Of a stretch of DNA of 64,000 bases, positions 20,513 through 30,137 are shown piece after piece (positions within the stretch are counted from its first letter, which is position 1; the number at the start of each line of letters is the position of its first letter). The stretch lies in assembly GCA_023014485.1 (NCBI GenBank), contig JAJOZX010002705.1, positions 1 through 64,000 on the forward strand, read 5' to 3'. The position numbers and the translations under genes were made by a program. Below the pieces are notes generated by a model. The model did no database searches and had not been told where the DNA came from. It saw nothing but the letters and a program-made list of their open reading frames with translations. The stretch is from Bathynomus jamesi. Lineage: Eukaryota; Arthropoda; Malacostraca; Isopoda; Cirolanidae.

Positions 20513-21077
20513 CAGGGTTGGAGTAATTGTAATTAATTATCCATTTTCTATAATTGTAATTATCAAATTTTCAAGACGAGTAATTGTAATTGCTAAAAAG
20601 TGACAATGTCCTCCAAGCTTACCTCACTGTGGCAGCCGTTGTGACGCAATTGTATTGAATAGAAGTAACTTTGGAAGTGAAACGTTTCGTTCACTTATTT
20701 TTATAAAATAAAACCGAGAAGTATTTGACAAACTGCATTTTGTTGAATGGGAAAATGCAAGTAAATGTCTTGTGAATTGTACATATGGAAACTTGTTACT
20801 TCTCCTTCAATGTAATTGTAATTATAATTGCCAATTTAGGCTTCATAGTAATTGTAATTATAATTGCCATTTAGGATTCATAGTAATTGTAATTATAATT
20901 GCCAATTTAGGCTTCATAGTAATTGTAATTATAATTGCAATTTAGGATTCATAGTAATTGTAATTATAATTGCCAATTTAGGCTTCATAGTAATTGTAAT
21001 TGTATTTGTAATTGTTGAGACAAAGGGTATAATTGTAATTGTAATTGACTTCGGAAATTGTAATTACTCCAACCCTG
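20513..21077. mobile_element. hAT-type MITE (565 bp) with perfect 8-bp duplication
   Basis: Inverted ends CAGGGTTGGAGTAATTGTAA / CAGGGTTGGAGTAATTACAA. Exact target duplication ATGGATAC at 20505-20512 and 21078-21085. The interior is a tandem array of ~40-bp units (GGCTTCATAGTAATTGTAAT plus TATAATTGCCAATTTA) from about 20840 to 21000. It lies in the 1-kb... intron (between the 21.2 and 20.2 kb Ddr exons) and makes up about half of it. Confidence 0.9.
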
Positions 21078-21193
21078 ATGGATACTCATTGACTTTTACC
21101 TTATGGTCTCGTGTGTTTAATTCAATATAAATTAATTATCATTATTAAGCTAACATTTAACACGCATTTAATTATTAAACTTCGAAAACTTAC

Positions 21194-21401
21194 AAGATAA
21201 GAAAAAGACTTCGCTAATCATAATCCATCTTGAGCTGAAGAAAAGTTGAGCTTTGAGGAAACGCCCGATTCTTCCCCTGAGAACGATGCTAACGTTTCGA
21301 GCGTATTCAGAAACGTCGTCTCTCATGTAGTTGTACTCTATGAGGCGAGGGCTGTAAGAAAGCCCGTCCAGACTGAACCACACACGGGCTCGAGAAAACA
21401 C
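21194..21401 (-). CDS. Ddr: Ddr exon: DS-like domain C-terminal part
   Basis: The frame VFSRARVWFSLDGLSYSP, then ARNVSIVLRGRIGRFLKAQL and SSRWIMISEV, is the end of the extracellular globular region, where DDRs carry A-R-x-V-x-(I/V) and W-M/I-M-x-S-E motifs. The donor is TCTT|GTAAG. The acceptor after ATTGAAG has a poor pyrimidine tract, so the exact 5' edge is less certain than for the others, but it keeps phase 0 with the upstream exon. Length 208 bp, ending in phase 1. Confidence 0.85.
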
Positions 21402-21699
21402 CTTCAATACACAATGCTCTCATTACGCATTTGAATATATTATGAAACTGGTAGGCAAAAATGATGTGTTTATTATTAATTTTGTATTATGCAGTTTATC
21501 AGTCAAAACTTAAATGACCGCTTCTTGTTTATGAAAAGGTCTATTTATTAAAGGACTTTAACTTCCTAACACTTTCTGAACGAGAGGAACCATTTCGCGA
21601 GTCCGCGATAAGATTTGACCGCGATTGTCCTTCTTCAGTGAATTCCCGAGAACTCCCAATCTGAGCTACCAAATATCGCTCCAAATGAAACGTGTTTGT

Positions 21700-21795
21700 A
21701 GGTTGAGTTAAGCGAGGTTAGGTTAGGTTAAGTTAGGTTAAATTAGTTTACGCTAAGTTAGATTATATTAGTTTAGGTTAAGGTAAGTTAGAAAA
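21700..21795. repeat. Degenerate GGTTA (telomere-like) tract, left of LINE
   Basis: Variants of GGTTA/AGTTA/ATTAGTTTAG are repeated without clean periodicity. The same kind of tract continues at 24118 on the far side of the LINE. Confidence 0.65.
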
Positions 21796-21799
21796 CACA

Positions 21800-24115
21800 A
21801 GAAAAAACAACTGCCTAGATTTGATTATTCACAAACAACAGTAATCTAATTGATAATGTAGAAATATCCCCAACTATGATATCGGACCACAACATCATTG
21901 AAATAACAACTAATATAAAGGCAACAGGAAAGGAAAGAACACGCACAACAGAAAGAAGCAAATTCGAAATTTTTAATTTTCACTCCAAAGCTATAAACTG
22001 GGAAGGTGTGACATCTAGTATGGAAGTAATAGATTGGAAAACAATTTTCGAGGCCAAGACAACGGAGGAGATGCTAATTAGAGGAGAAGACGTTAGAAAT
22101 TGTGGAAAAACATGTCCCAAAGATACAACAAAGAGGAAAGAGAAGGAGGTTCGAAAGACAAAAGAGGGCATTGTTTCGAAAGAGAAAAAGAGTGACTGCT
22201 ATAGAGTGACTGCTATAGAGTGACTGCTATAGAAGCGATAAAGGCTAACTCAAAGTACTTCTATAATTTCGCAAAAAGAAAGTCGAAAAACCAAGCGACT
22301 ATCGGACCTTTAAAAAATGAGAACAGTGCTTTATCTGATGATCTAACAGAAGTATCTGAAATATTAAGAGCTCAGTACGAATCATCTTTCAGTATGCCAG
22401 AAACTGACAAATTGATATGCGATAGAAACGGTTCTTTGAAGAAGAACCACAAGGGGAAAGTATAACGGATTTCGACTTTACGACGGATGATATTACACAA
22501 GTCATAGGGAAACTAAAAACACACTCAGCGGCAGGACCGGCTAAATGGAATGCCACACTGATCAAAAACTGCAAGAATGCAATCGCTGAGCCCCTATACT
22601 GGATATGGAGACGATCACTAGACACGGGAGAAATACCGGGCATCCTGAAGAGCGCGAACATAGTCCCAATATATAAAGGAGGAGATCGATCCGAGGCCAA
22701 AAACTATAGGCCAGTATCGCTTACATCCCATCTCACTAAAATATTTGAAAGAATAATTAGACAGAAAATCATGACTTTTTGGAAACTCAGAAAAAATTCA
22801 ATGATAATCAACATGGGTTTCGGTCAGGCAGATCATGCCTATCATAACTAATGGAACACTACAACAATATTATTGATTCACTTAAAAGTAATGAAAACTA
22901 TGATGTACTATACACAGACTTTGCTAAAGCGTTCGACAAGTGTGACCACGGAATACATAAACTGAAATATATGGGAATAACAGGAAAAGTAGGGAAATGG
23001 ATATATAATTTCCTTAGTGAGCGGCGGCAAGTCGTTACAGTACAAGAAGTATCTTCATCAGAATCAGAGGTCCTCAGCTCAGTACCACAAGGAACAGTAT
23101 TAGCTCCACTACTCTTCATAATCATGCTAACTGACATAGATGAGGATGTTACCAGAGACAGCACAGTAACATCCTTTGCGGATGACACAAAGATAAGTAG
23201 AAAAATAAGAAACCCAGAAGACATAGGATCTCTACAAACCGACATAAACAGAATCTACAAGTGGACGGAAGACAACAATATGAAGTTTAACACTGAGAAA
23301 TTTCAGCTATTACGGTACGGAAAAAGAGAAGACCTAAAATCCATGGAATATTATACCCCAAATGGACAGGAAATTCAGAGAAATTCCAGAGCAAAAGATT
23401 TAGGGGTTGTAATGACAGATGATGCGAAATTTGAAACACAAAATAAGATAGCAGTAAACAGAGCAGATATTGAGAACCTTTAAACGAAGGGATAGGAATG
23501 TAATGATTCCTCTACTGAAAACCCTGATCATACCCAAATTGGAATACTGCTTGGTCCTAACATTCCCATATAAAAAAGAAGACATTAGACAGCTGGAAGG
23601 GATCCAGAGAAGCTTCACAGCCAAGATCAACGGGTGCAAAGAACTAAATTACTGAGAAAGGTTACGCTAACTAGACCTAAATTCACTGGAAAGGAGAAGA
23701 GAGAGATACACCATTATTTACACTTGGAAAATGATGGAGAAACTAGTCTCTAATCTTACTCTGAACCCTATAACTCCCCAAACAACGGTGGAAAGCAGAA
23801 ACGGTAGACTGTGTCGTATTCCCAAATTGAAGGCGAGACAGGGAACATCCTTAACCCTGAGAGAAAATAGTTTTGTGGTGAGAGGATCAAAACTGTTTAA
23901 TCAGTTGCCCAAAGACCTAAGAAACACGAAGGGAGTTGCAGTGGACATCTTCAAAAGAAGACTAGACGCCTGGCTCAGAACAATCCCCGATGAGCCGGGC
24001 GTACCTGGCTATGTGAGGTGGAGAGCGCAAGAATCCAACTCACTACTTCACCAGGCCAACTCGAGAGGAGGAGCGACAAGCTTGACCTTCGCGAAATGAG
24101 AAATCATCGCGCGAA
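21800..24115 (+). mobile_element. 5'-truncated non-LTR retrotransposon (LINE C)
   Basis: It begins inside the endonuclease (CLDLIIH, then TMISDHNIIEITT with the SDH motif). The RT follows from about 22460: LKTHSAAGPAKWNA, IVPIYKGGDRSEAKNYRPVS, YTDFAKAFDKCDHG, VPQGTVLAPLLF, FADDTKIS (catalytic DD). The frame is broken at several points (near 21860, 22220, 22460, 22850, 23480, 23655). The 3' part reads FVVRGSKLFNQLPKDLRN and ends after RGGATSLTFAK. A minus-strand relative lies at 60.2-64 kb. I-like or jockey-like; the clade was not resolved by eye. Confidence 0.85.
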
Positions 24116-24117
24116 AC

Positions 24118-24300
24118 CTTCGTAAGGTTGTAAGGTAAGGTTATATTAGTTTAGGTTAGGACAGGTTAGATTATATTAGTTTAGGTTAGAATAGGTTAGA
24201 TTATATTACTTTAGGCTAGGTTAGGTAACGTTATTAGGTTAGGCTAAGTTAGGTAAAGTTGTTAGGTAAGACAAGGTAAGGTTAGGTATAACAAAGAAAT
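24118..24300. repeat. Degenerate GGTTA (telomere-like) tract, right of LINE
   Basis: About 180 bp of AGGTTA/GGTTAG/TTTAGGTTAGA variants start at the 3' end of LINE C. Together with the tract at 21700 this makes the LINE look inserted in a GGTTA-type repeat. Confidence 0.65.
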
Positions 24301-24599
24301 AAATGACAATACAATATATCTAACCTAACCAGCAAACATACTTCATTGGGATCGACAATAACAGACTGCAGAACGTGTCGATTTTAGTTTCGGGAATTCA
24401 GTGAAAAGGGTATACGTACAGCACCCACAGACAACTATGTATGTATCAGAAGAATCAAAGGACCACATTATTCTTCAGTTTTACAGAATGAAGCTGCGAA
24501 CATATATGGACTCTAAATTATTTTAACCATGATTTAAACCATGAAAATAGCTGTCTTTGTCTTCAATTTTAAGGGTTCAGTTTAAAAAGCGAGAACTTA

Positions 24600-24790
24600 T
24601 ACCACTCGATCCGGAAGACGGTCCCCTTTCCATCTGCTGAAGCGACGTTTTTTTCTGTTCATTAATTGGAAAGGTGACCGTCTTCCGCGTTTAGCAGATG
24701 ATGCACCAGTAACCCGTACATGTTTCAGACCCCATATAAAGTTATAGGTCTCCTTTGTCACGTGACCTATGTGTTTTGAACTTCAAACAT
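24600..24790. repeat. SINE-2-like fragment with small inverted repeat
   Basis: GGTGACCGTCTTCCGCGTTT..AGCAGATGATG..CAGTAACCCGT and GTTATAGGTCTCCTTTGTCA match the body of SINE family 2. An inverted stretch (GGAAGACGGTCCCCTTTCC) precedes it by 50 bp, so the region can form a hairpin. It lies 120 bp from a Ddr exon. Confidence 0.45.
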
Positions 24791-24910
24791 TCTCATCTCT
24801 CTTACACAAATTGCGTAGACTTTCTCAATACTTCTGACATTTTAGTTGAGAAATTTAATTAATTCTTACTCCGATGCTAATTTTTCATATAATATTTATT
24901 TCCTACTCAC

Positions 24911-25038
24911 TTGAACACCTTTGGAGAACATATTATTGGTGTAGATGTACATCGCTGAGAAGTTTCTTATCGAGTCGAACTGAAAAATTATTTCTAAGGG
25001 GTCTCCAGAATCGTTTTTCCATCCCACCCATTCGTATC
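24911..25038 (-). CDS. Ddr: Ddr exon: DS-like domain, YxWVGW block
   Basis: The acceptor ATATATAG lies in a TA-rich tract and the donor is CAA|GTGAGT. The 128-bp exon reads YEWVGWKNDSGDPLEIIFQF, then DSIRNFSAMYIYTNNMFSKG. This is the family's Y-(E/D)-(W/Y)-V-G-W..N and F-E/Q-F-D-x-(I/L)-R-x-F block followed by NNM. Phase 2 of the first codon is completed by the preceding exon; it ends in phase 0. The adjoining (TA)n (25093-25142) and mariner lie in the upstream intron only 50-100 bp away. Confidence 0.9.
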
Positions 25039-25087
25039 CTATATATATAACATTTAAAAGTTAAAAACATGTTCGCATCAATAATAA

Positions 25088-25143
<56 letters not shown>

Positions 25144-25144
<1 letters not shown>

Positions 25145-26436
25145 GAGGGCATGCTGAAAAGTAGTGCCTCCTAGTTTTTTTCTCCAAAACAGGTTGTTCA
25201 CGTAACTGGATAAACTGAAGTGCAGTCAGTATACATGTTCTTCCTGTCCATTACGTGAGTCAACATGGTGGACGGTGACAACACAATGTCATTGCGGTTA
25301 AAACAGCGTGCAGTTATCGAGTTTCTGACTGCAGAAAACATTCCGCCTCTCGGCATTCACCGGCGAATGAAAGCTGTGTATGGTGATGATTGTATAGACG
25401 TGAGTACTGTTCGCCGTTGGGCTAAGCGTGTGGCTGATGCAGACATTGGACATGCCGAACTGCAACCACGTAGCGGGAGACCGTAAACAGCAGCTGACGA
25501 GGATCACCAACAACGCGTCGATGAGATGATCAAACAGAATCGCCGTATCTCGGCAAACATTAGCTACCAATCTTGGCATTTCACGTGAGCGGGTGCAGGC
25601 TATTGTTGCTAATCTTGGGTACCGAAAAGTGTGTGGATTCCCAGAATGCTGACTGATACAATGAAGGAGAGGCGGATGGAAGTTTCTAGAGAGTTGTTGT
25701 TGCGACATAAACGTGAAGGTGACGAATTCTTATGCACCATTGTGACTGGAGATGAAAGCTGGGTGCACCATTACGACCGAGAAGGCAAGAGACAGTCAAT
25801 GGAATACGTCACAAAGGTTCACCGAAACCAAAAAAATTCAAAACCCAAGCGTCTGCCAGAAAAATCATGCTTACTGTTTTCTGGGACGTTAATGGTGTTG
25901 TCCATTCAGAATTTATGCCATCTGGTACCACCATTAACTCTGTGAGCTACATTGAAACACTGGAGAGATTGAAGGCACGGATTCGAAGAGTTCGCCCTAC
26001 ATTCAGATGGTTCTCCTCCAGCATGGCAATGCGCGACTTTGCACGAGTGCACTAACGACTGAAGCAATTCGCCGCCTTGGTTTCACTGTCTTGGACCACC
26101 CATCGTACAGCCCAGATCTGGCTCCATCAGATTTCCACTTATTCCCTAAACTTAAGGAACATCTTCGAGGACAACGTTTCTCTTCGGACGTTGAAGTCGA
26201 GACAACTGTAAGGAATTGGTTCCGTCAACAAGACAAAGAGTTCTATCGTGACGGCATCACAAAACTGCTTGAACGTTGGCAGAAGTGTGTGGACCGTAGA
26301 AGTGATTATATTGAGAAGTAACTATGTCAGACTGAAGAATAAAGTTCAATGTAGGTTTCTGTTTCTGTTTCATTGTAATATCTCATCCCGTTTCAGAATT
26401 ATAAATTAAGAGGCATTACTTTTCAGCATTCCCTCA
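25144..26436 (+). mobile_element. Mariner (DD34D type), decayed
   Basis: Inverted ends GAGGGCATGCTGAAAAGTAG / GAGGGAATGCTGAAAAGTAA, each followed by TGCCTC. It is embedded in (TA)n sequence. Length about 1293 bp. The same end type is present in the element at 34208-35565. Confidence 0.85.
25265..26321 (+). pseudogene. Mariner transposase, multiple frameshifts
   Basis: ATG at 25265. LRLKQRAVIEFLTAENIPP, then DVSTVRRWAKR is the N-terminal DNA-binding part, ending in a stop near 25484. VTGDESWVHHYD holds the first catalytic Asp. The second Asp site, HDNARPH in the family, reads QHGNARLCT here, so that Asp is lost. SPDLAPSDFHLFPKLKEHLR holds the third Asp. The C-terminal FYRDGITKLLERWQKCVD ends at 26321. 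At least three frame changes. Confidence 0.85.
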
Positions 26437-26519
26437 TATATATATATATGGGATGAATTTCACAATTAAACATGTGAAATGAATGAATGAATGATGGGTT
26501 GGTTTGCATCATATATATA

Positions 26520-27186
26520 TGTTATAGAATAAATGTGAGGTTGAAGAGTACAATCCAGTAAGGTTGTAGAATACGTTCGAGAGAGAGGAAAAGCTGTTAA
26601 TAATTTAGACTACGCCCTTCTAATAAAGTAGACTACACCCTATAGAGGAAAACTGTTAATCATCTTTAACTACGCCCTGTTAATAAAAAGTGTTCACGGA
26701 TGAGGAAAGCCTCGTCCGGGATTTACCTATGAATTCCCTCCTCGCCTTAACTTCTCACACTGGTGAAGTAGTCACCACTTCCGTTCCCTCTAATATCCTC
26801 TACTATATAAAGGAGGGCCCAATGCCCTCTCACTAGATTCCAGCTAGACTTCAGCAAGTAAAGGTTGAAACACGCGGTTAATTGAAAGGGCCTCCGGATT
26901 GTGACTTAAGGGTCGATCTGTATAGATTTCGCGGACTTTGTTTGAATGTCTTTATTTTGTGGAGTGACTGCAGGAAAGCAGGCTCAGATTTCGTTGACTC
27001 AAAAATATCGTATCCTAAGAGCTAGAATTCAGAAGCTTTATTGATTTCGTTAAGCATTGATTTATTTGATTTCGAACTATAACCTGCAAATTAATTAAAG
27101 TAATTTCCGGCTGACTGGTGTTCTTGACCCCCATTACGATCCCTTAAATCAGCTCACTTATATTCGGCAGAACTTGGAAGGTAATA
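26520..27186 (+). mobile_element. Possible solo LTR or promoter-like repeat
   Basis: It contains a TATA box (CTACTATATAAAGG, about 26801-26815), a GC-richer leader GAGGGCCCAATGCCCTCTCA that could form a small stem, and repeated upstream blocks (TAGACTACRCCCT and TTTAACTACGCCCT). No coding potential. This layout resembles a gypsy-type LTR with U3 and R, but I found no certain TG..CA ends, target duplication or primer-binding site. Confidence 0.3.
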
Positions 27187-27187
27187 A

Positions 27188-27988
27188 AGGGTGTCTCAAT
27201 ATACATGCAACCCATGTCACTGCTAATAATTCTGCCAATATTAATGTTCTCGTTCTATTTTTTCAGATTTGAAGAGAGGAGACGATAACAACTATTAATT
27301 ATCAATCAAAATGCCTTGGACAAAGGAGGAAAAAATGTTTTGCGTCACTACTTATTTGGAGACGAAATCATTCAAAACTGTGCAAGCGACATTTCGCAGG
27401 AAGTTCAACTTCAACAATTATCCCCAGAAAAGCCAAATTTATCGTTGGCACGTTGCCAAGATCTGAGTCTTTCACGTGCGTCAGTGCAAAGAATCTTGAT
27501 CAAGGATCTTCAGCTGTACCCATACAGGATCCAGATCAAGCATAAACTCACACCAGCTGACATGGCAAAACGTGTTGTGATGTGCCGGTGGTTCGAGAAC
27601 AAGATCGAAGAGGATCCTAACTTTCTTGATGATGTTTGGTTCAGCGACGAAGCACACTTCTTGCTCAGTGGGTATGTCAATAGCAAGAACAATGTGTTCT
27701 GGGGCACACAAGCCCCAGACGAGGTGCTTCAGAGGCCCTTGCACTCTGTGCAGGGTGTCAGGGTGATTGACAACTTCGCTCGTCGGCTTCAAGTGTGTCT
27801 GCAGCGCAACGGCGGTCATTTGGAACATGTGCTCTAATAAATGTATCCTTTGATCTAGAGACCTCAAATCTTCAGTTTTTAATTGTTATCATATCAGCTT
27901 CCAGGAAATGTAATCTTTTTTGGAGTTTATTTTCTGAGTAATAAATTATTATCATGTCAATGGGTTCCATCTATTTTGAGACACCCGG
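27188..27988 (+). mobile_element. Internally deleted mariner-like element (~800 bp)
   Basis: Inverted ends GGGTGTCTCAATATACATG / GGGTGTCTCAAAATAGATG, each followed by YAACCCAT. They enclose the two ends of a transposase gene with the middle missing, the usual form of a deletion derivative mobilised in trans. Confidence 0.8.
27311..27837 (+). pseudogene. Mariner-like transposase with two internal deletions
   Basis: ATG 27311 gives MPWTKEEKMFCVTTYLETKS and RKFNFNNYPQKSQIYRW. A deletion and frame change then join directly to LSLSRASVQRIL, YPYRIQIKHKLTPADM and FSDEAHFLLSGYVNSKN (first catalytic Asp). After PLHSV the frame jumps to VRVIDNFARRLQVCLQRNGG, the C-terminus, so the whole region with the second and third catalytic residues is gone. 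It could not encode an active enzyme. Confidence 0.8.
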
Positions 27989-28082
27989 TATATAGAGACG
28001 ATCTCTCCGAGAGAAACAGAAGAGATCTACTGACTGTTATACATGAGCTTTCCCTCCAACCCAAGCGAAGCCACAGAAAAGT

Positions 28083-28085
28083 ATA

Positions 28086-28142
<57 letters not shown>

Positions 28143-28150
28143 TATATAAA
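28083..28150. repeat. (TA)n microsatellite 90 bp from a Ddr exon
   Basis: Interrupted TA run in the intron just downstream (in gene orientation) of the 28.2-28.4 kb Ddr exon. Confidence 0.8.
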
Positions 28151-28237
28151 TAAATCTTTTTAATACAGATCCGTCATATTCCATAATACAACCATTGTAT
28201 CATACTAAAAAGAAACTTATCGCAGTTTTTTCCTAAC

Positions 28238-28414
28238 CTTTTCCTCTGGACAAGTTGGCCCTGAAGTTGTGTTCCCCAGTAACTCCGTCGGAGAGCTGAC
28301 CTACGCCTCCGGTTAAAAGCCGATCCACGATGACTCCGTCGTAGCTGGCATCGATCAGTTCCACCTCGAGTCCCCGCTCCTGACCTTGCGGAACGACGTA
28401 CGAAAGGAGACCGT
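28238..28414 (-). CDS. Ddr: Ddr exon: start of DS-like domain
   Basis: The acceptor is a T-run ending TTTTCCGCAG and the donor is AAAAG|GTTAGG. The 177-bp exon starts with the last two bases of a codon and reads DGLLSYVVPQGQ, YDGVIVDRLL, then GGVGQLSDGVTG, matching the DDR stretch that follows the discoidin domain (the family has (A/T)-D/E-G-L/M-L-S-Y and G-x-G-Q-L-x-D-G-V-x-G). It ends in phase 1, leaving a G that completes a Gly codon with the next exon. Confidence 0.85.
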
Positions 28415-28683
28415 CTGCGGAAAAAAAAGTAATTTAACATAAACTATTTTAATTATTCCCTTTCAATTGTTAAGATATTGATCTATAACGATCAGCATCC
28501 ACGTGATTTAGTGTTATCTACTGATCCCCATCAAAACTTAAAAGCGGATCTTAATGACCATCATTTTTATATGCAACGAAACTCAAAAAATGTACAAAAT
28601 CCTTAAGTGTGTTTAGCGAAATAAGTCCCTTCTTTCTCTTTATCCATATTTTTCGTTGCTTCACTGTTTTACATAAACTAAAG

Positions 28684-28815
28684 CCAGTACCATTGATTCA
28701 TTGCATAACGCAGTTTCTTTATAGGTGTGGTGCAGAGATTGAAGTTGAAGGTTCGACCCCCGAAGGTACTGGCTAATGATAATCTAGGAGTTAGCATTGA
28801 GTTTATGTGCTAAAA
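28684..28815 (+). repeat. SINE family 1, copy b
   Basis: GGTGTGGTGCAGAGATTGAA, box-B-like AGGTTCGACCCCC, then AAGGTACTGGCTAATGATAA and TAGGAGTTAGCA. It keeps the order and spacing of copies at 13.7 and 46.4 kb but is more diverged in the head. Confidence 0.5.
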
Positions 28816-28964
28816 TATTAAAGGTTATAAAAAGTCTGCGCAAGTATACATCATTTATTAAAATAGGAATGTATACGAACGAGTTAACAATATATTTTAC
28901 GTAACTAAAGTTTCCTGAAATGTATAAAATTAAAAAATTATCGAAATTTAGACGATCTCTTCCC

Positions 28965-29115
28965 TATTTGTGTTATTCCCATTTCTGTCTTCGCCAAGGA
29001 CGAGAATTTCAGAAGTGGGAATCTCAAAAGAAGAAATTCTCAAATCGATCCATTCCAGTCTCACTGCAGGATTTCCCGGTTCAAGTTAGATTTTTATAGA
29101 AAACACCCTCCGGCC
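28965..29115. repeat. Dispersed repeat with an inverted copy at 33120-33262
   Basis: CCCATTTCTGTCTTCGCCAA, TCAAATCGATCCATTCC, AGGATTTCCCGGTTCAAG and TTAGATTTTTATAGAAAA correspond, in inverted order, to sequence at 33120-33262. Family unknown. Confidence 0.5.
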
Positions 29116-29604
29116 CGCAATTGCGTTACAACCCACTTTTACCTTTTCCCAAATTAAGAAATTCTTTTCCCAGATCTTGAAATCCCCCTTCAAGTATTCC
29201 CATTTTCAAACAGCGAATGGGAATGGGAATGGTGGGAAGCAATCATTTTAAAGAGACGTGAGAAAACACGAAATCCTAATCATTTTCGATAAATTGAAAG
29301 AGAAAATAGATCAAATTTTCTCATTACATGATGAGATATACGAGCAGTACTCATTGGTGACAAATAGACATATAGATAGACAGATAGAAGCTACGTAAAT
29401 AGAGAGATTCGGATTACGGAATTAAGGTTTCTGATTAGTTTCGGAACCAAAAGAATTGTTCATAGTTGGAATCGGAAATGAATTCGACAGTCTTCAGATA
29501 TTCACGAATCGACAATGAGAAATTTGTATGAGGTGGTAACGGATACAAAGTGTAAATTTTTTTTTTTTTTAATTTCAGTCAGAATATCATTATGGAGACT
29601 TGCT

Positions 29605-29768
29605 CTAATGGCGTTGTTTAACCTCCTTCGTCGCGACAACAAAGGTTACGTGACGGAGGGAACCTTCAGCTTGACGAGGGATCCGAACCACCTACGAGTA
29701 GCTACATCATCTGAACGCGGAAGACGCTCACCCATCCAGCTACTGAACAGACCCAACGTCGCTTAACT
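29605..29768 (-). repeat. SINE family 2, copy (antisense)
   Basis: On the minus strand: CAGTAGCTGGATGGGTGAGC, GTCTTCCGCGTTCAGATGAT, GTAGCTACTCGT, TTCGGATCCC, then GACGAAGGAGGTTAAACAA. Other copies lie at 37557 and 46985 (same body) and 49205 (with a tRNA-like head). Confidence 0.6.
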
Positions 29769-30049
29769 TTCGCTGATCTAATGGAAAGCGGTGTTACGAC
29801 GTGGCCCATTCTAATGACCTCCGACATCACTTCTATTCACTCGTGATTCTAGGATTATTCAGACTTTTCACTAACAAGATAAAGGAAAACAGTAAATAGA
29901 GTTCCAATAAAACACAAGCGCCCCCCCCCCCTCCCCACCCACGCACCCCCACAAAATTAACCCTGATGCAGAAAAGTGCAGAAAAGTGTTATTAAATAAA
30001 CTCTTAGTTATCTCTTATCATATAATTAAGGAAATATCCATGTGGAAAT

Positions 30050-30100
30050 TTTAGTTCATGTACACTATTTCTCATTTTTGCAGCTACATATCAGGATTAA

Positions 30101-30137
<37 letters not shown>

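Larger units (their letters stand above)
12833..28414 (-). other. Ddr: Discoidin domain receptor gene, internal part (5 exons seen)
   Basis: This is a receptor tyrosine kinase that binds collagen in animals through an N-terminal discoidin domain. Five exons, all minus strand, were found by matching the translated frame to the DDR layout: DS-like domain (exons at 28.4, 25.0, 21.4 kb), juxtamembrane linker (20.2 kb) and transmembrane segment (13.0 kb). Every exon pair joins in phase (1/2, 0/0, 1/2, 1/2) across GT..AG borders, which is strong evidence for one gene. Introns are about 3.2, 3.5, 1.0 and 7.0 kb and hold most of the transposons described here. The discoidin exons should lie beyond 28.4 kb and the kinase exons below 12.8 kb; neither was recognised. 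The symbol follows the insect name. Confidence 0.85.
28415..29604. other. Upstream Ddr intron or flank, repeats only
   Basis: It holds a SINE-1 copy (28684-28815) and the repeat at 28965-29115. I searched the minus strand for discoidin-domain exons and found none. Confidence 0.45.
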
